From contig CM060731.1 of the NCBI GenBank assembly GCA_030704615.1, positions 55,660,221-55,724,220 on the forward strand: 64,000 nucleotides of DNA, given 5' to 3'. The notes beneath the pieces were generated by a model. The model searched no databases, was not told the DNA's origin, and saw only the letters and a program-made list of their open reading frames with translations. Source of the DNA: Takakia lepidozioides (Eukaryota; Streptophyta; Takakiopsida; Takakiales; Takakiaceae). Each line of letters starts with the position of its first letter. Position 1 is the first letter of the stretch. Of this stretch, positions 53,279 through 64,000 are shown in pieces. The translations under genes were made by a program, and so were the position numbers.

Positions 53279-55409
53279 AATGCAGGGGAGTAACATTGAA
53301 AATTTTGTTGGGCATCAAATTACGGCATTGATGAAAAAGGGAGTGCCTGGTACTAATGTCGGGAGGGAATTACCCAGGCCTACAGGTAATTCCATGGGAA
53401 CACTATGCTCTTGCTCTGCCAGGACAAAATATGGCTAAGTCATAACATGCGCATTTTTCATCCTTGGAATGAATGATTTTCGTCGCGTATGTTTAACCTA
53501 GAAACTCGAGCTGAGGAAAACGAGGAGGAAGACGACGGGCAACTCTTCACAGCTGCTGCCGTGGAGTTGTCAGGCAGGCTGGCTTGGGAACTTACACCTG
53601 CGCCATGTGAATCAGCTTGCCTTAAAGCGCGACGTTAAGGGATCTGCTTGGCATTTTGTGCAAGGAGAAGCGGTGCCTCTTTCTGCGTGGTAATAATCAA
53701 TTTTGAAAGCTGAGCAGGTGCTAAGAGCGGTGCACTACCGCTGCCGCCATTGTCTTGAAGAGTACAGTTATGAGGAGATAGAGCGCAGCAACAGCTGTTG
53801 GGGAATGAGAAGTGCAGGCTGGTGTGATGCGACTCGGGTTATCTGTAATTAAGACTTGTAGTTACCTTCTGTCTTAGAGCTGTAGGAGCACATCAATCCT
53901 TAGGGCAGAAGTACACATGTAGAAGGATAGGGTAGAGGTTGGCAAGCACAAGGATGTTGCCAGCTGATGAAGCAAGCCGTCATGACATGATGAGAACTGG
54001 AATCAAGATGAGAAGAAGCGTTGAATATGGCTGATGACAGCGATGGTGAGGTGCCAGCTTAGCAGGCAGAACCACCGCTTCACACGAGTATAAGACAGAT
54101 AAGTTCTAAGAGTGTTGGGTCTCTTTTTGGGCACTTAGGAATGACTTTGGAAGTTTTTGGAACTGTCTCTTGTATCTGCTGAAGGGGACAGAAATGTGAG
54201 GAGTAGAAAGGCCCTTTGAAAATGGAATGAAGACACTGGAATTCAAACCAGGATAGGGTGGAGATGGATGCACCTGTTGTTACACTGTCATTAAGAAAAA
54301 GAGAGAGGGACAAGGATAGCTCACATCAGGGTCAGAATGGTTGCTGTTGTTGTGTTCCTTTCTTTTTTTCAGTGTATTCAGGCACCATAAGCAAACCAGC
54401 CCTGGATGTTAAAACAGTGGAGCCAGTGTAGAACTAGCTTGGTGGATAAAGGAGAACAGGGATGGTCAGACAGAGACGGATTTGAAGAACTGAGAGGGAT
54501 GACGTGGATGGGGAAAAGTCAATACTGTTTTGGGGTTGTGGATCTGATTTATAGAAGTGTTCTCAACATGTGAATGACTGAGGTTTGCATTTGAGGAGAA
54601 AAGAGAGCTGTCAGGGTGTGTGATTTGAGATCTGTAGAAGGGTTGTGAAGCACCTTGGCCAAATAGGATCCACTTGGGGAAAGATAGTGCAAGGACCATT
54701 CACTGGAGAGAGAGAAAAAGAGAAAGACTGACAGAGGGGCAGATCATGTCTTGTAACCAAGGTTGACCTCAATGATGGATGCACTGGATGCCTGGCTGGA
54801 TGTGCACTTGCATTGCATCATAGCCATGCTGTTGTAAAAAAGTGAGGAATCCACACACCAAGGAAAAAGAGAGTGAGAGAAAGAAAAAGTGAAAAGGGAG
54901 AAAGGGTTGATGAGGGATGGACATCAGGAGAGGCAAGGTCAAGAAGACATGAACCCTGAATGATCAAACTAGTGGGCCTGCAGTTCATGGCAGATCTGAG
55001 CTGTCACCCACCTAGACCGTGATCTCATTACAAAAAGGGGCTTCCGACGTGTTGCAGACCAAGGGAACTGCCCACAAGGGCAGTGTTTATCACTGACATA
55101 GGGCTGATTGCATCACTGAATACATCGTGGCAGCATAGTTGGTGCTATACCTGCAGGTAGAGGATGTTGTGTAAAAGGTAGAACCAAGAGTGACACAATT
55201 TGACTCCCCATCCATGTCTTCTCTTCCGCTGCGGCGTGGATGAGGATTGCTTGAACTCTGATCACAAAGGAGCTGAGGGAAACCCACAGCCAAGTGACGA
55301 CAGTTTGACAGAAAAGAAGAACCTTCTTTCTTTTGCTCCGCTTAGAATGGAAGGAAGCACAATTAGAATTATACAGAAGGGGATTCACGCCCCTTCTTTT
55401 CACACTACA
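53270..55409 (+). repeat. 3' LTR of element E
   Basis: 2,140 bp, TGTAGTGTG to CCCCTTCTTTTCACACTACA. Differs from the 5' LTR by a handful of small indels and by carrying the final ten bases. Confidence 0.92.
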
Positions 55410-58126
55410 ACCCTGGCCTGTTTCAGCCACGGACGTCCCAATAATAAGGAGTAAACCTCCATGACTTCATCCATTTTTAATACAGTTACTGTGATCATAA
55501 AGATCATTTTCTGTATCTGTATCTTAACTCCTCTTATTAATCCCAATGGCTGTACACTTCTTTGATCTGCCATTGTTACTGTAAATGGGGCTGGTTTCAT
55601 GTTACTTAGACCAAGCTTCTTCCTTAATTGGTCTGTCATGATATTTACTCCAGAACCACCATCTATCAGTACATCAGTTAGTTCTGTGCTTCCAATTCTC
55701 AATTGGATTACTGGCATAGAATCATCAAAGTCCATGACTGGTTCTCGCCCTTCCGGCTTCACATTATAACTGGTCACCTTGCTGTTCAGGTCTGTGTTTC
55801 CTGTCTCGGGCAATTCGATTGATTGCCTGATACAGCCTTGTGCCTACAATAAGGTGCCACAGCTAATAGCTGTCCAATGGAATTTCTGCTTTGGTCTGAC
55901 ATATTACTGCAGCCAAAGTCTCTTCATTACTTTGCATGTCTGCATCTTTTTTTTTCCTTTCTTCCTCACTCCCTTCTTTTTCTCCATCCGAATCAGAGGA
56001 ATCTGCCACAGGAATATCAGTACTCTTTTGCATTTCCCTTATAGTATCTGCCACTTCCTTGTGCAGTTCCTTCTCATCTTTCCAAGTCTCTTCATCTTCA
56101 GGCACTTCCAGTCTCATCTTCTTCCTCTTCTGCTGGAGGTATTAGTTTGGCTTTACTTCTTGTTACTATCATTTTACTTACTTCCGGTACAACCACATGG
56201 CCTAACCATGTGAGCTGCCACCACTGGGCCCTCATTCACAGGAGCTCTCATCTCATTCTGGTGTCTTATCCAGAATGAACAGGCTGCCTTGCGATGTCCT
56301 GGCTGATTACAATAGTAACATAGCTCTTCACCATTGGGTCCTCGCCCTTGGTCTGTTCTTGGATTATTTCTATAATCCTGATTCCCGGGCTGGTAATCCC
56401 CCCTTGGATTACCCTGATAGTTGCCTCTGGAATTTCCTTGGTAATTCCCTCTTGAATTACCTCTCCCTTCCATGCCATTGTTATAACCACCAGACCTACC
56501 ATAGTGGTCCTGATCATTATTTTTTCTTGGCTGGGGCTGCACCTGATGCACCCTTACTTGCCTAGGTTCTCTTGCAGCTGTCCTTCTGTTGTAGTAACAA
56601 TTCTCAGTAGAATGGTTATCCATTTTACAGATAGTACAGTGTTTCTCCTTCATGTGGCATTCTGTGGTGGTATGGCCTTCAGTCTGGCACTTTGCACACC
56701 ATACACCCTTCCTCCAATGTGTTGCAGCCTCTGTGGCATACTTCTTCAAGATTTCTTCCAATTTTTTTTCATAGTTATCCCTCTTCAACTTCTCCTTCTC
56801 TACTCTTTCTTTTTAGTTCTTGCTCTTCTTCTTCATCTGACTCATCCTTAGAGTCCTCATCTTCTTTTTTCTCTCTCCTGAGCATTCCCAATTGCTCAAT
56901 TCTGTTCGCAGTTTCAAATGCCTCCTCCACTGTATTATGGGGTAACATATCCACTTTCTTTTGCAACTCTGGTCTTAATCCACTCACAAACCAAGTCTTC
57001 TGTAAACCGGGCGCTGGTACTGCAGCCAGCTTTTTCATCATTAATTCCATCTTCTCCATATACTCTTCAACAGTTTCATGCTTCTTCTGCTTCAGCTGTT
57101 GTAAACTTCCATATACTTCATCCTCAGTTTACTTGTCCTGAACCTATTTCGAAATGCTGTATTCAAGCCATTCCAGGTTAGGAAATGATTATCAGGAATC
57201 TTGCATACCATTCACTTGCTTTCTTGATAAGTGAACAAGGAAACAGTCTCATCTTGGCATCATCGCCATTCTCATTGTTCACTATACACATGTGCTCAAA
57301 TTGGCTAATGTGTACATCGGGATCCCCTTTTCCTGAATATATTGGAAAGGGTGGTTTTGCCCGTGTTGGTTGTAACGCCACTGTGGCCCTACCTTCTGCC
57401 CACTGACAGGTGCTAGCACCCTTGCTGGTGCTGGTCCTTCTGGACCTGTTTTTTTTGTGGTGGATCTTCCACCAAGTGGTGGCCCTTGAGCACTCCTTGC
57501 TTCTGGTCCCACGATATTCACAGTATTCCCAGCTTCAGTTGCACTACTTCCCCACTCCCTGTCCCCCCAGAGCCAGATCCAGGCAGCCCGCCTGATCCCC
57601 CTGAGCCGACACCTTCGTTGGCCTGTGATCCAAGTGCTCCACTTGATCCAGGTCCAACGGGTTGGGATTGTCCTGGTTGTAGTCTCAACCTCAGCTGTTG
57701 GGTCTACTTCTTCATATTCTTCCTCTTCTAATTTCTTCTCTCTGTTTTCATCCTCCAAGTTCTGCCCTTGGGTTTCTTCTTCACTCATGTAACTCAACTG
57801 TAATGGTGTTGGAGAGTCTGAACTCTCCGTTGGCTCTGCCACATCCTCTTCTCCTTCTTCATCTTCTGCTTCAGAAACTGGAGTTCTGCTTTTGGTGTTC
57901 CATGCCAACTCTTATCAAAGATTTCTGTCAAGTCTTTTATCCAAGGATGTACCTCAGATCTTTCACCTCGTGATTGATCTTCTTCCTGTACCAATTCCCT
58001 TAATCTTTCTTGCAAAGAAACAGAAGGAGTGGCATCCAACTCTAGTTCTTCCGGTATAGGTGAACTTTTTGATCTTGATGGGTGAGAGGTCCAGATGATT
58101 CCCCTATGTCTATTCCTCTCTCCCAA
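55410..58126 (-). pseudogene. Gag and protease of type-1 copy C
   Basis: On minus: frame 58126-57794 (acidic/basic leader), 57908-57282 and 57381-57178 with PPFPIYSGKGDPDVHISQFE and MRLFPCSLIKKASEWYARF (the retrotransposon gag core), and 57059-56775 with KTWFVSGLRPELQKKVDM. Frame 56788-56174 has zinc knuckles CAKCQTEGHTTTEC, CTICKMDNHSTENC and CYYCNQPGHRKAAC, and a Gly/Arg/Asn-rich repeat (GNSRGNYQ, GNPRGDYQ). Frame 55813-55410 is a retropepsin with VLIDGGSGVNIM and LLLGRPWLKQARV. The last joins the sequence at 47520 once E is removed. At least three frame changes are present in gag. Confidence 0.88.
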
Positions 58127-58227
58127 AGATATGGATAATTAGCTTTCAGATAGCTTTCTCTTTTTGATGAATATCTCTGTCGTCTAGCTTCTCTTTCATC
58201 ACTTATGTCCCATGTCTTTCATTTCTT

Positions 58228-58595
58228 TTAATGTGGCAATAACCAAAACTCTCTTCTGTAATATCTCTCGTATATGCCTGGGTTTCTTTCAAGCTTCAAT
58301 GCACCCTTGGCTATACTTGAAGTCTCCGTTACCATATAACCATATGGCAAACAAGTCTGAAAAGCTGTTCTTGGTGTGAGTTTGATCCACAAAATATCCT
58401 TTGGAATCCAATTCTTTACCAGTACAAGCTCTTCATGCATATGAGTATAAACATTCACCTTTCTTTCTTCCCAGCCTTCAAACTCTACTCGTTTAATGGA
58501 TAGCAACGCTATCACATAAACCAATGTTGGGAACCAACGTGCTCTTCCTCTACAGGCTACCTGATAAATCTTTATCACTCCTTTCTCCAGACCCC
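58228..58595 (-). pseudogene. Leader-region frame upstream of gag in copy C
   Basis: The frame from 58595 (cut by F) to 58228, about 120 codons, with WFPTLVYVIALLSIKRVEFE and KDILWIKLTPRTAFQT. It lies upstream of gag in copy C and is not recognised. The first codons in the open frame belong to the F LTR and are not part of it. It may be gag N-terminus or a separate leader protein. Confidence 0.4.
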
Positions 58596-60828
58596 TGTAG
58601 TGTGAATGCAGGGGAGTGACATTACATTTTGGCTTCACCGTTAAGACCCTGCATCACTATAATGGGAGGGCCCTCATACCAACTGCAAGAGGGATATATC
58701 CCTCCATACAGGTAATTTTGTGGGCATACTGTACTCATGCGTTGCCAAAATAAAAATGGCTAAGTCGTGACCATGCATTTTTCATCCATGCGATGAACGT
58801 TTTCGTCATTGATGCTCAACCTAAAATCCGCGAGGAAGAAAAAACGAAGAGGAAGGTGACGGGCGATTCGTAGCAGCTGCCGCGAGCTGTGGTGTTGACA
58901 GGGCAGTCTGTGTTGAGAGGTTGTACCTGCGCTGTGGGACTTCGCTTGGTTTAGAGGGCAGCATTAAGTGCCTCTGCTTGGTATTCTGTGTAAAGGGAAG
59001 CGGTGCCGTCTTTCTCGTTGTGATGATCAATTCATGGAGATAGGAGCATGTAAGGAGAGCGGCGCACCACCGCTGCCGCCACTGTCTTGAAGATGACAGT
59101 TATGGGCAGATGAGCAAGCAAGGAGAACGGCCACCTGCCAGAAGCACAAGGAAGAGAATCTGAGCACAATCAATGGAGGTGATAAGGCATGTGGAGTGCT
59201 GGCTGGATGGCAACACAGGTTATCTGTAATCAGGCTTCTAGCTGCCTTTTTGTCTTCTTGCTATAGGTCCATTTCAGTTCTTAAAGAGCTACATGCATAG
59301 AAGAATAGAGCAATTTAGTTGGCAAACCACAGGATGCTCCATAGGATGATGAGGAGACATCATGGCATGATAAACTCTGGAATCAAGACAAGGAGAAAAG
59401 GTTGTGGTGGCTGCTGACAGGCGATGGTGAGGTGCCATCTCGGCAGGCTGACCCACCGCTTCACTGGAGGATAAAAACAGATAAGTTGGTAGACTGTGGG
59501 CTTCTTCTTTGGGGTGGACTTAGAAATCGCTTTTGGTAGATTTAGGACTGCCCTGGTTGTTGAAAGGAAAGGGTGGAGACATGTGATAGAGGAAAGGTTT
59601 TTGGAAATGGAATGGAGACTCTGGACTTCAAACCAGAACATGGAAGGAATGGATACACCTGCCGTCGTAGTGTCAGTAAGAAAAATGAGTGAAGAGAGAG
59701 AGAGAGAGACTGTTGTCACAGAAAACAGAATGGTCACTGTTGTCTTCATTCTTGTTCTTGTTTCAGTGTTGTAAACCTGCACACAATGCTGCGGGGGGGG
59801 GTAGTGATACACTGGACCCAATGTAGATATAGCTTGTTTGCTTGGAGAGATAACTGAGGGTTAGCTGGAACTGTATGAAAACACAAAAGGGATAAGGTGT
59901 GATTTCAGCATTGTATCAGGATATGAACGACTTAAGCCCTTTTGTTGAAAGGAAAAGAGAGATGTTGGGTATTCAGGTTGAATCTGAAGAAGGGATGAGA
60001 GCTGTTTTGGGAAATGGGATCTTTTAAAAGAAAGGGGTAGTGTGAAGGGTTGAGTATTGACGGAGAGAAGAGAGAGAGAGAGAGATAGAGAGACTGATGA
60101 AAGGGATGGTTTTGCCTTGTGAGACCAAGGATGACTTCATGGCTGGCTGCACTGGATGCCTGGCGGAGTGTGCATTTGCATTACGTGATAGATGGGCTGT
60201 ATGTGAAGAAGTAAGGAGCCTGTAGACATAGACAGAGATAGAGAAACAGACGAGAAAAGGAAAAGAGAGAGAGGAGAGAGAGAGAGAGAGTGAGAGTGCT
60301 GCTCAGCAAAAAGGGTTGATGGGGGGATGGCCAACTTGGGGAGATTGAGATGAAGAAAGCATGAATCCTGAAGGAAAACCAGTGCCCCTGCAGTTTATGA
60401 AGATCTGAGCTGTCTCCCTCTAAATCTGTGTCACCATTACAAAAAGGGATTTCCGACATGTCACTGCTCAAGGGGGTTCACATTAAGGGTCGTATTCACC
60501 GCTGCCATTGGGCTGCTTGCATCACATAAAAGATCACGCCAACACTGTTGGCGCAGTGAGCATAGGGCCAGGCTGTTGCATAGAAGTAGAACCGAGGGCA
60601 AGAACAAACCAAAGACTCCCATCCATGTCTTCTCTTCCGCTGCGGCGTGGATGAGGATTCCGCAAACTCTGATCACGAACGAACCTGAAGGAAAAACCCA
60701 TATAGCCTCATGACGATGGTTGGACAGAAAAGAGAACGCTCCTTTCCTTTGCCCTGATACTTCAACAGGGACGAGTAGGAGGAGTACAGATTTAGGATTA
60801 ACCAGAAGGGGATTCACGCCCCTTCTTT
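58596..60828 (+). repeat. 5' LTR of element F
   Basis: About 2,230 bp from TGTAGTGTGAATGCAGG to CCCCTTCTTT. It aligns with the D/E LTRs in blocks but with many substitutions and indels, and carries GA-rich simple repeats near 59692-59709, 60068-60086 and 60270-60290 not present to that extent in E. Confidence 0.88.
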
Positions 60829-60840
60829 TGGTATCAGAGC
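60829..60840 (+). promoter_or_regulatory. Primer-binding site of element F (tRNA-iMet)
   Basis: TGGTATCAGAGC directly after CCCCTTCTTT. Confidence 0.9.
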
Positions 60841-60906
60841 AGGCCGGTCTTTGATCCGGGAAATGTAGGATTTAGTGTAGCAAGATAGGAGAGTGATTTG
60901 CGAGCA

Positions 60907-63900
60907 ATGGTGACTAACATTCCATTTTACGGAAAGAAGGATGAGGATGTTTGCAGCTGGATCCAGAATCTGAAAAGGGATGGTGAGAGGAGGAGCTTTG
61001 ACGAGCACAAGTTATTTATATCGGCAAGGCTGAATCTCAAGGCACGGGCTGACACTTGGCATCGAATGCAAAAACCAAGGTCCATGAACTGGCATGATTT
61101 TCAAGTAGCCATAATCTTGAAATTTGGAGGAGAAGATCAATCAAGTAAGAATGAAGTGATGTTAGCAAGGAAGTTTGATGAGATAGATACCAATGTGGAA
61201 GAGTCTGTTACAGGGATGGAAGAGAAATTATCTCTGATTGAGAAGGATAAGCACAACAGGTTCACACCTGTGAGTTCTATTGATCATAAACCTATACCAG
61301 ATCACAAAACAATGTCACGGAGGTGCTTTAGGGAGAAGAACCACACCAGTGAAGTCCCTGCAATGCTTCCTCGAGTTCTCAACTTGAACAAAACAAGGCA
61401 GCAAGTAGAGTGTTGCACTGCATGTCCATCAAGACAGAATCAGATCCGAAGTGAAAAGAATCACCGGCTGGGGCTGCAAATGGGAACATGTGGAATGCAA
61501 GATTCAGGCTGTGAAATGTTGGAACAATGGGAGTCGAAGAGCAGCAGAAGGATGGAATTCGAATGTGTAAGCTCTCTTGGCACAAACGTTGTGAATGTGT
61601 TTTGTGATGTGGAAGAAGAGATCTTGGAAGATATCTTTTGTTCAACAGAGAGTCAATCAGGTGTCAATGAAGAGAGTGCACCGAGGTTGCAAGTTCCTGT
61701 GCAGATCCTAAGGTCTTCTACAAAGGCACATGTAGATCAAGACATGCTTGGGGAGTATGGGCATAGTGTTGCCAACTCACCAAGGATTAGTGGTACAACC
61801 TGTGAAGTGAGTGTCTTGAGAGACGAAGATGACAAGGAGTCTTGGGCAGATCTGATGGGATGGGTAGAGGAAGAGTGTACATTGCTCGCTCAAACGAGAA
61901 AGGGTCTGGATCAAGATGCACCTCTGGAATCAGACATAAAGGATGCACAGTTGGAGATAGAGCAAGACATGCGGAAAAAATGTGGAACCAAGCAAGAGTT
62001 AGAAGCAAGGGATGATTGTCTTGATCATGATACCGCCACCACACCAATATACAGAAATCTTGATGTCATCAACGACAACGTGCAAGGGTTGTGTGGTCAA
62101 AATTTATTGAGTGAAGAAGAGTTCAGAAGTAGGAAGTTTCAGTTGGACGACCAATGCTATGTAGATGGGCAGGTCACTGCCTTTTGTTCATCCAAGAAGG
62201 GTCATATGGAGTGTAAAGAAAGACACACATGTGGACACCAATTGGGAATGGGAGGAGTGAGATGTGCGCAATGCAAGACAAAGGAGGACAATGAACCTGA
62301 ATACAAAAGGAGTTCGGAACACTCAAGTAAAGGAGGACATACGACCAATATAGCACATGAGAAGGATGACAAGGAAGATGGTATGTCTAAGTGGATGTTG
62401 GTTGAGTGCACAAGAGACATCAGCTTGCATGACAACTTGGGATCAGATGTGAGTCCGCTGAAATCACCAGTTCGTGCCAAAAGCCAGAGTGTCTCTCCAG
62501 CCCTTGAAACTGTAGATGTTGATACAAGGAAACTTGAATTCCCACCCACAAAACAAAGGATGGGAGATTTGAGTACCGTTCACAAGAAAGATTTGAAATC
62601 TTCTCACGGTTCAACACTCTTGTTGTGGAAAATGGGGAAACTAGCAGCAAAGTTTGACTCTCTTAGAGAGATGCATCTTGGGATGGAGAGGATGCATAGG
62701 GATCAGAAAGAGAAGGTTGGCCTTTCTGCTGAGAAGACCCTGGTTGACCTGATAACGTTCAGAGGTCAGCCAATGAACTATGCCCAACAAAGGGTATGGG
62801 ATCCGGGTACACGAGGACATCTGAGAATGCTCAGTGCAAGCTCAAGCATTAAAGTGAAGGAGCTGCATGTCTTGTATGGGAGGCAGCTCATGGCAGATGC
62901 TGGAGATGAAGGAGAGAAGCCCAAACAGGTGACGTTCCTGTGTGTGTTGAATGCATGTGCGAACCTGGCAGACCGGGTAAAAGGCGAAGAGGTCCATGGT
63001 GACAGTATCAAATCTGGTATTGCACCAGATATCATTATGGAGACTGCCATTGTTGACAGGTATGCCAAACGTGGGAGCATGAATGCACAACATGTGTGTG
63101 ACAATATGTCTCACAGAAAAGTGGGGCCATGGAGAGTAATGATTGCAGGTTATGCCCAGCATGGCTCTGAAGCACAGACCCTGCAACTGTTTGAACAAAT
63201 GGAGCAGGAAGGTATGCCACCCAATCTGCTCTCATGGAGTGCAATGATTTCAGGATATGCCCAGCATGGTTGTGAAATTCAGGCTCAGGAGATGGATGGG
63301 CAGTTGATGTGGGAGGCTATGAAGCCTACCCATGTCACGATCACTTCTACTTGCAAGGCATACACCAGCCCTGAATCTCTTAAAGAGGGCAGGCTGGTTG
63401 AAAGGGAAGAAGGAAGGCATGGTAACCAAAGGGTTGCCCATGACTTGCCACCAACAATGCAAATGAAATTGCAGCCTGCTGTTGAGGACAACCTGCATGC
63501 AGGAAATGAGGCAGTACGAAAGGTGCAAGTGTCGATGGGAGCACAAGTGGTAGCTGAGATTCAAAACAAGGAGCCAGGGAGCAACATCAAAATTGGGAAA
63601 CGCTGGTTTGTATGGGAAGGAGATCAGGACCTGCCTGGCATGAACTACAAGAAGAGGAAGAAGGCATTGTCACAAATTGGACTTGCTCTGGCCGGCGGAA
63701 CAAATGGACAGCCGGGACACTGTCACTTAAATAAGAGAGGCTGGACGACGATGCAAGCTCAGGGATGGAGCACGAAAACTGTGGCCAGGGAAGAAGGCCA
63801 TGAAATTGGCATGATGAGTTGCATGGAAACCAGGTGGTGGTGTCAGTTTGAGAACAACCCTGCTCGCACCAGCCAGACAGAAGTGGCCATGAAGATTATG

Positions 63901-64000
63901 AGCAGAGAGGGGTTTCCCTTTGCTGAAGGCCAAGGCATGACAATCAAAAACAATATTATGAACGGACCTCTCCAAGATATCTGGAGCAGAAACAGAAGGG
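60907..64000 (+). CDS. Single open frame joining gag, variable segment and PPR cargo, element F
   Basis: I translated this from ATG at 60907 to the last base and met no stop: 1,031 codons, still open. Residues 1-95 are the gag capsid-like region shared with E. The Cys-rich degenerate knuckle region follows, then GTNVVNVFCDVEEEILEDIF near 225. From about 340 to 660 is a segment unrelated to E, with several Cys/His pairs (CSSKKGHMECKERHTCGH, CAQCKTKED) that could bind metal. From 675 to about 797 are PPR repeats (VTFLCVLNACANLADRVKGE, DRYAKRGSMNAQHVCDNMSH, MIAGYAQHGSEAQTLQLFEQ). The rest is the basic cargo shared with E. The whole could be translated as one gag-cargo fusion. No protease or polymerase is seen, so it would need a helper. 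Confidence 0.85.
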   Translation, partial: MVTNIPFYGKKDEDVCSWIQNLKRDGERRSFDEHKLFISARLNLKARADTWHRMQKPRSMNWHDFQVAIILKFGGEDQSSKNEVMLARKFDEIDTNVEESVTGMEEKLSLIEKDKHNRFTPVSSIDHKPIPDHKTMSRRCFREKNHTSEVPAMLPRVLNLNKTRQQVECCTACPSRQNQIRSEKNHRLGLQMGTCGMQDSGCEMLEQWESKSSRRMEFECVSSLGTNVVNVFCDVEEEILEDIFCSTESQSGVNEESAPRLQVPVQILRSSTKAHVDQDMLGEYGHSVANSPRISGTTCEVSVLRDEDDKESWADLMGWVEEECTLLAQTRKGLDQDAPLESDIKDAQLEIEQDMRKKCGTKQELEARDDCLDHDTATTPIYRNLDVINDNVQGLCGQNLLSEEEFRSRKFQLDDQCYVDGQVTAFCSSKKGHMECKERHTCGHQLGMGGVRCAQCKTKEDNEPEYKRSSEHSSKGGHTTNIAHEKDDKEDGMSKWMLVECTRDISLHDNLGSDVSPLKSPVRAKSQSVSPALETVDVDTRKLEFPPTKQRMGDLSTVHKKDLKSSHGSTLLLWKMGKLAAKFDSLREMHLGMERMHRDQKEKVGLSAEKTLVDLITFRGQPMNYAQQRVWDPGTRGHLRMLSASSSIKVKELHVLYGRQLMADAGDEGEKPKQVTFLCVLNACANLADRVKGEEVHGDSIKSGIAPDIIMETAIVDRYAKRGSMNAQHVCDNMSHRKVGPWRVMIAGYAQHGSEAQTLQLFEQMEQEGMPPNLLSWSAMISGYAQHGCEIQAQEMDGQLMWEAMKPTHVTITSTCKAYTSPESLKEGRLVEREEGRHGNQRVAHDLPPTMQMKLQPAVEDNLHAGNEAVRKVQVSMGAQVVAEIQNKEPGSNIKIGKRWFVWEGDQDLPGMNYKKRKKALSQIGLALAGGTNGQPGHCHLNKRGWTTMQAQGWSTKTVAREEGHEIGMMSCMETRWWCQFENNPARTSQTEVAMKIMSREGFPFAEGQGMTIKNNIMNGPLQDIWSRNRR

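Larger units (their letters stand above)
47521..55409 (+). mobile_element. Type-2 LTR element E, gag plus captured cargo (nested in copy C)
   Basis: 7.9 kb flanked by ACCC duplications at 47517-47520 and 55410-55413. LTRs of 2,140 bp each, nearly identical to each other and very similar to those of element D. Inside, gag is followed by unrelated cargo that includes PPR repeats, and then by the last 35 or so codons of the D-type pol (ending PIGDQP) and the D-type 3' leader. RT, RNase H and integrase are absent, so it must depend on an element such as D. Confidence 0.92.
58596..64000 (+). mobile_element. Type-2 related LTR element F (5' part, runs off the window)
   Basis: Starts with an LTR at 58596 inside copy C, with host AGACCCC to its left. 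The LTR has the same ends and primer-site junction as D and E but is clearly diverged inside. From about 60873 the internal region becomes nearly identical to E. The 3' end lies beyond the window. Confidence 0.9.

Overview
The window is nuclear DNA of a land plant and consists almost entirely of mobile elements. I found no single-copy host gene, rRNA, tRNA or CRISPR array. The plant assignment rests on three things: GT-AG introns, Ty3/gypsy LTR retrotransposons primed by initiator tRNA-Met, and a captured PLS-type pentatricopeptide (PPR) fragment with the GYAQHG style common in bryophytes, lycophytes and ferns. A seed-free plant is my inference; I cannot name the species.

Three element types explain the window. 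(1) A 'ParB-methylase element' (585-5103 on +, 10612-18515 on -, plus a scrap at 1-84). It carries an intron-rich gene that reads as a disordered N-terminus, a ParB-like domain (GNHR motif), a beta-class DNA amino-methyltransferase domain and an acidic tail. It also carries a divergent pair of duplicated small genes of unknown function, and more than 25 copies of an interrupted palindrome, AAATGCGG-YR-CCGCATTT, that I saw nowhere else in the window. Both methylase copies are broken in different ways. (2) 'Type-1' Ty3 elements, with LTRs running TGTTAGAG...GCGCGACA on the coding strand. They are present as copies A (5104-10606, -), A+ (18516-23294, +), B (23295-27226 plus 38102-38444, -) and C (38555-47520 plus 55410-58595, -). 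Behind integrase, the pol frame runs through a 30-bp minisatellite into a further domain region of about 1,100 residues or more. (3) 'Type-2' Ty3 elements, with LTRs running TGTAGTGTG...CACACTACA. D (27227-38101, -) is the coding, probably autonomous member. E (47521-55409, +) and F (58596 to the window end, +) are gag-bearing derivatives in which most of pol is replaced by cargo that includes a PPR fragment.

The insertions are nested. B lies in A+, D lies in B with a 4-bp GTTG duplication, E lies in C with a 4-bp ACCC duplication, and F also lies in C.

Four observations deserve most attention: the ParB-methylase gene together with its private palindromes; the type-2 LTR termini, which look like the product of a two-LTR circle junction; the open frame of at least 1,031 codons in F that joins gag to the PPR cargo; and the in-frame extension of type-1 pol through a minisatellite. 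Many frames are broken by one-base indels. This may be true decay or residual assembly error, and I mark the places I could see.
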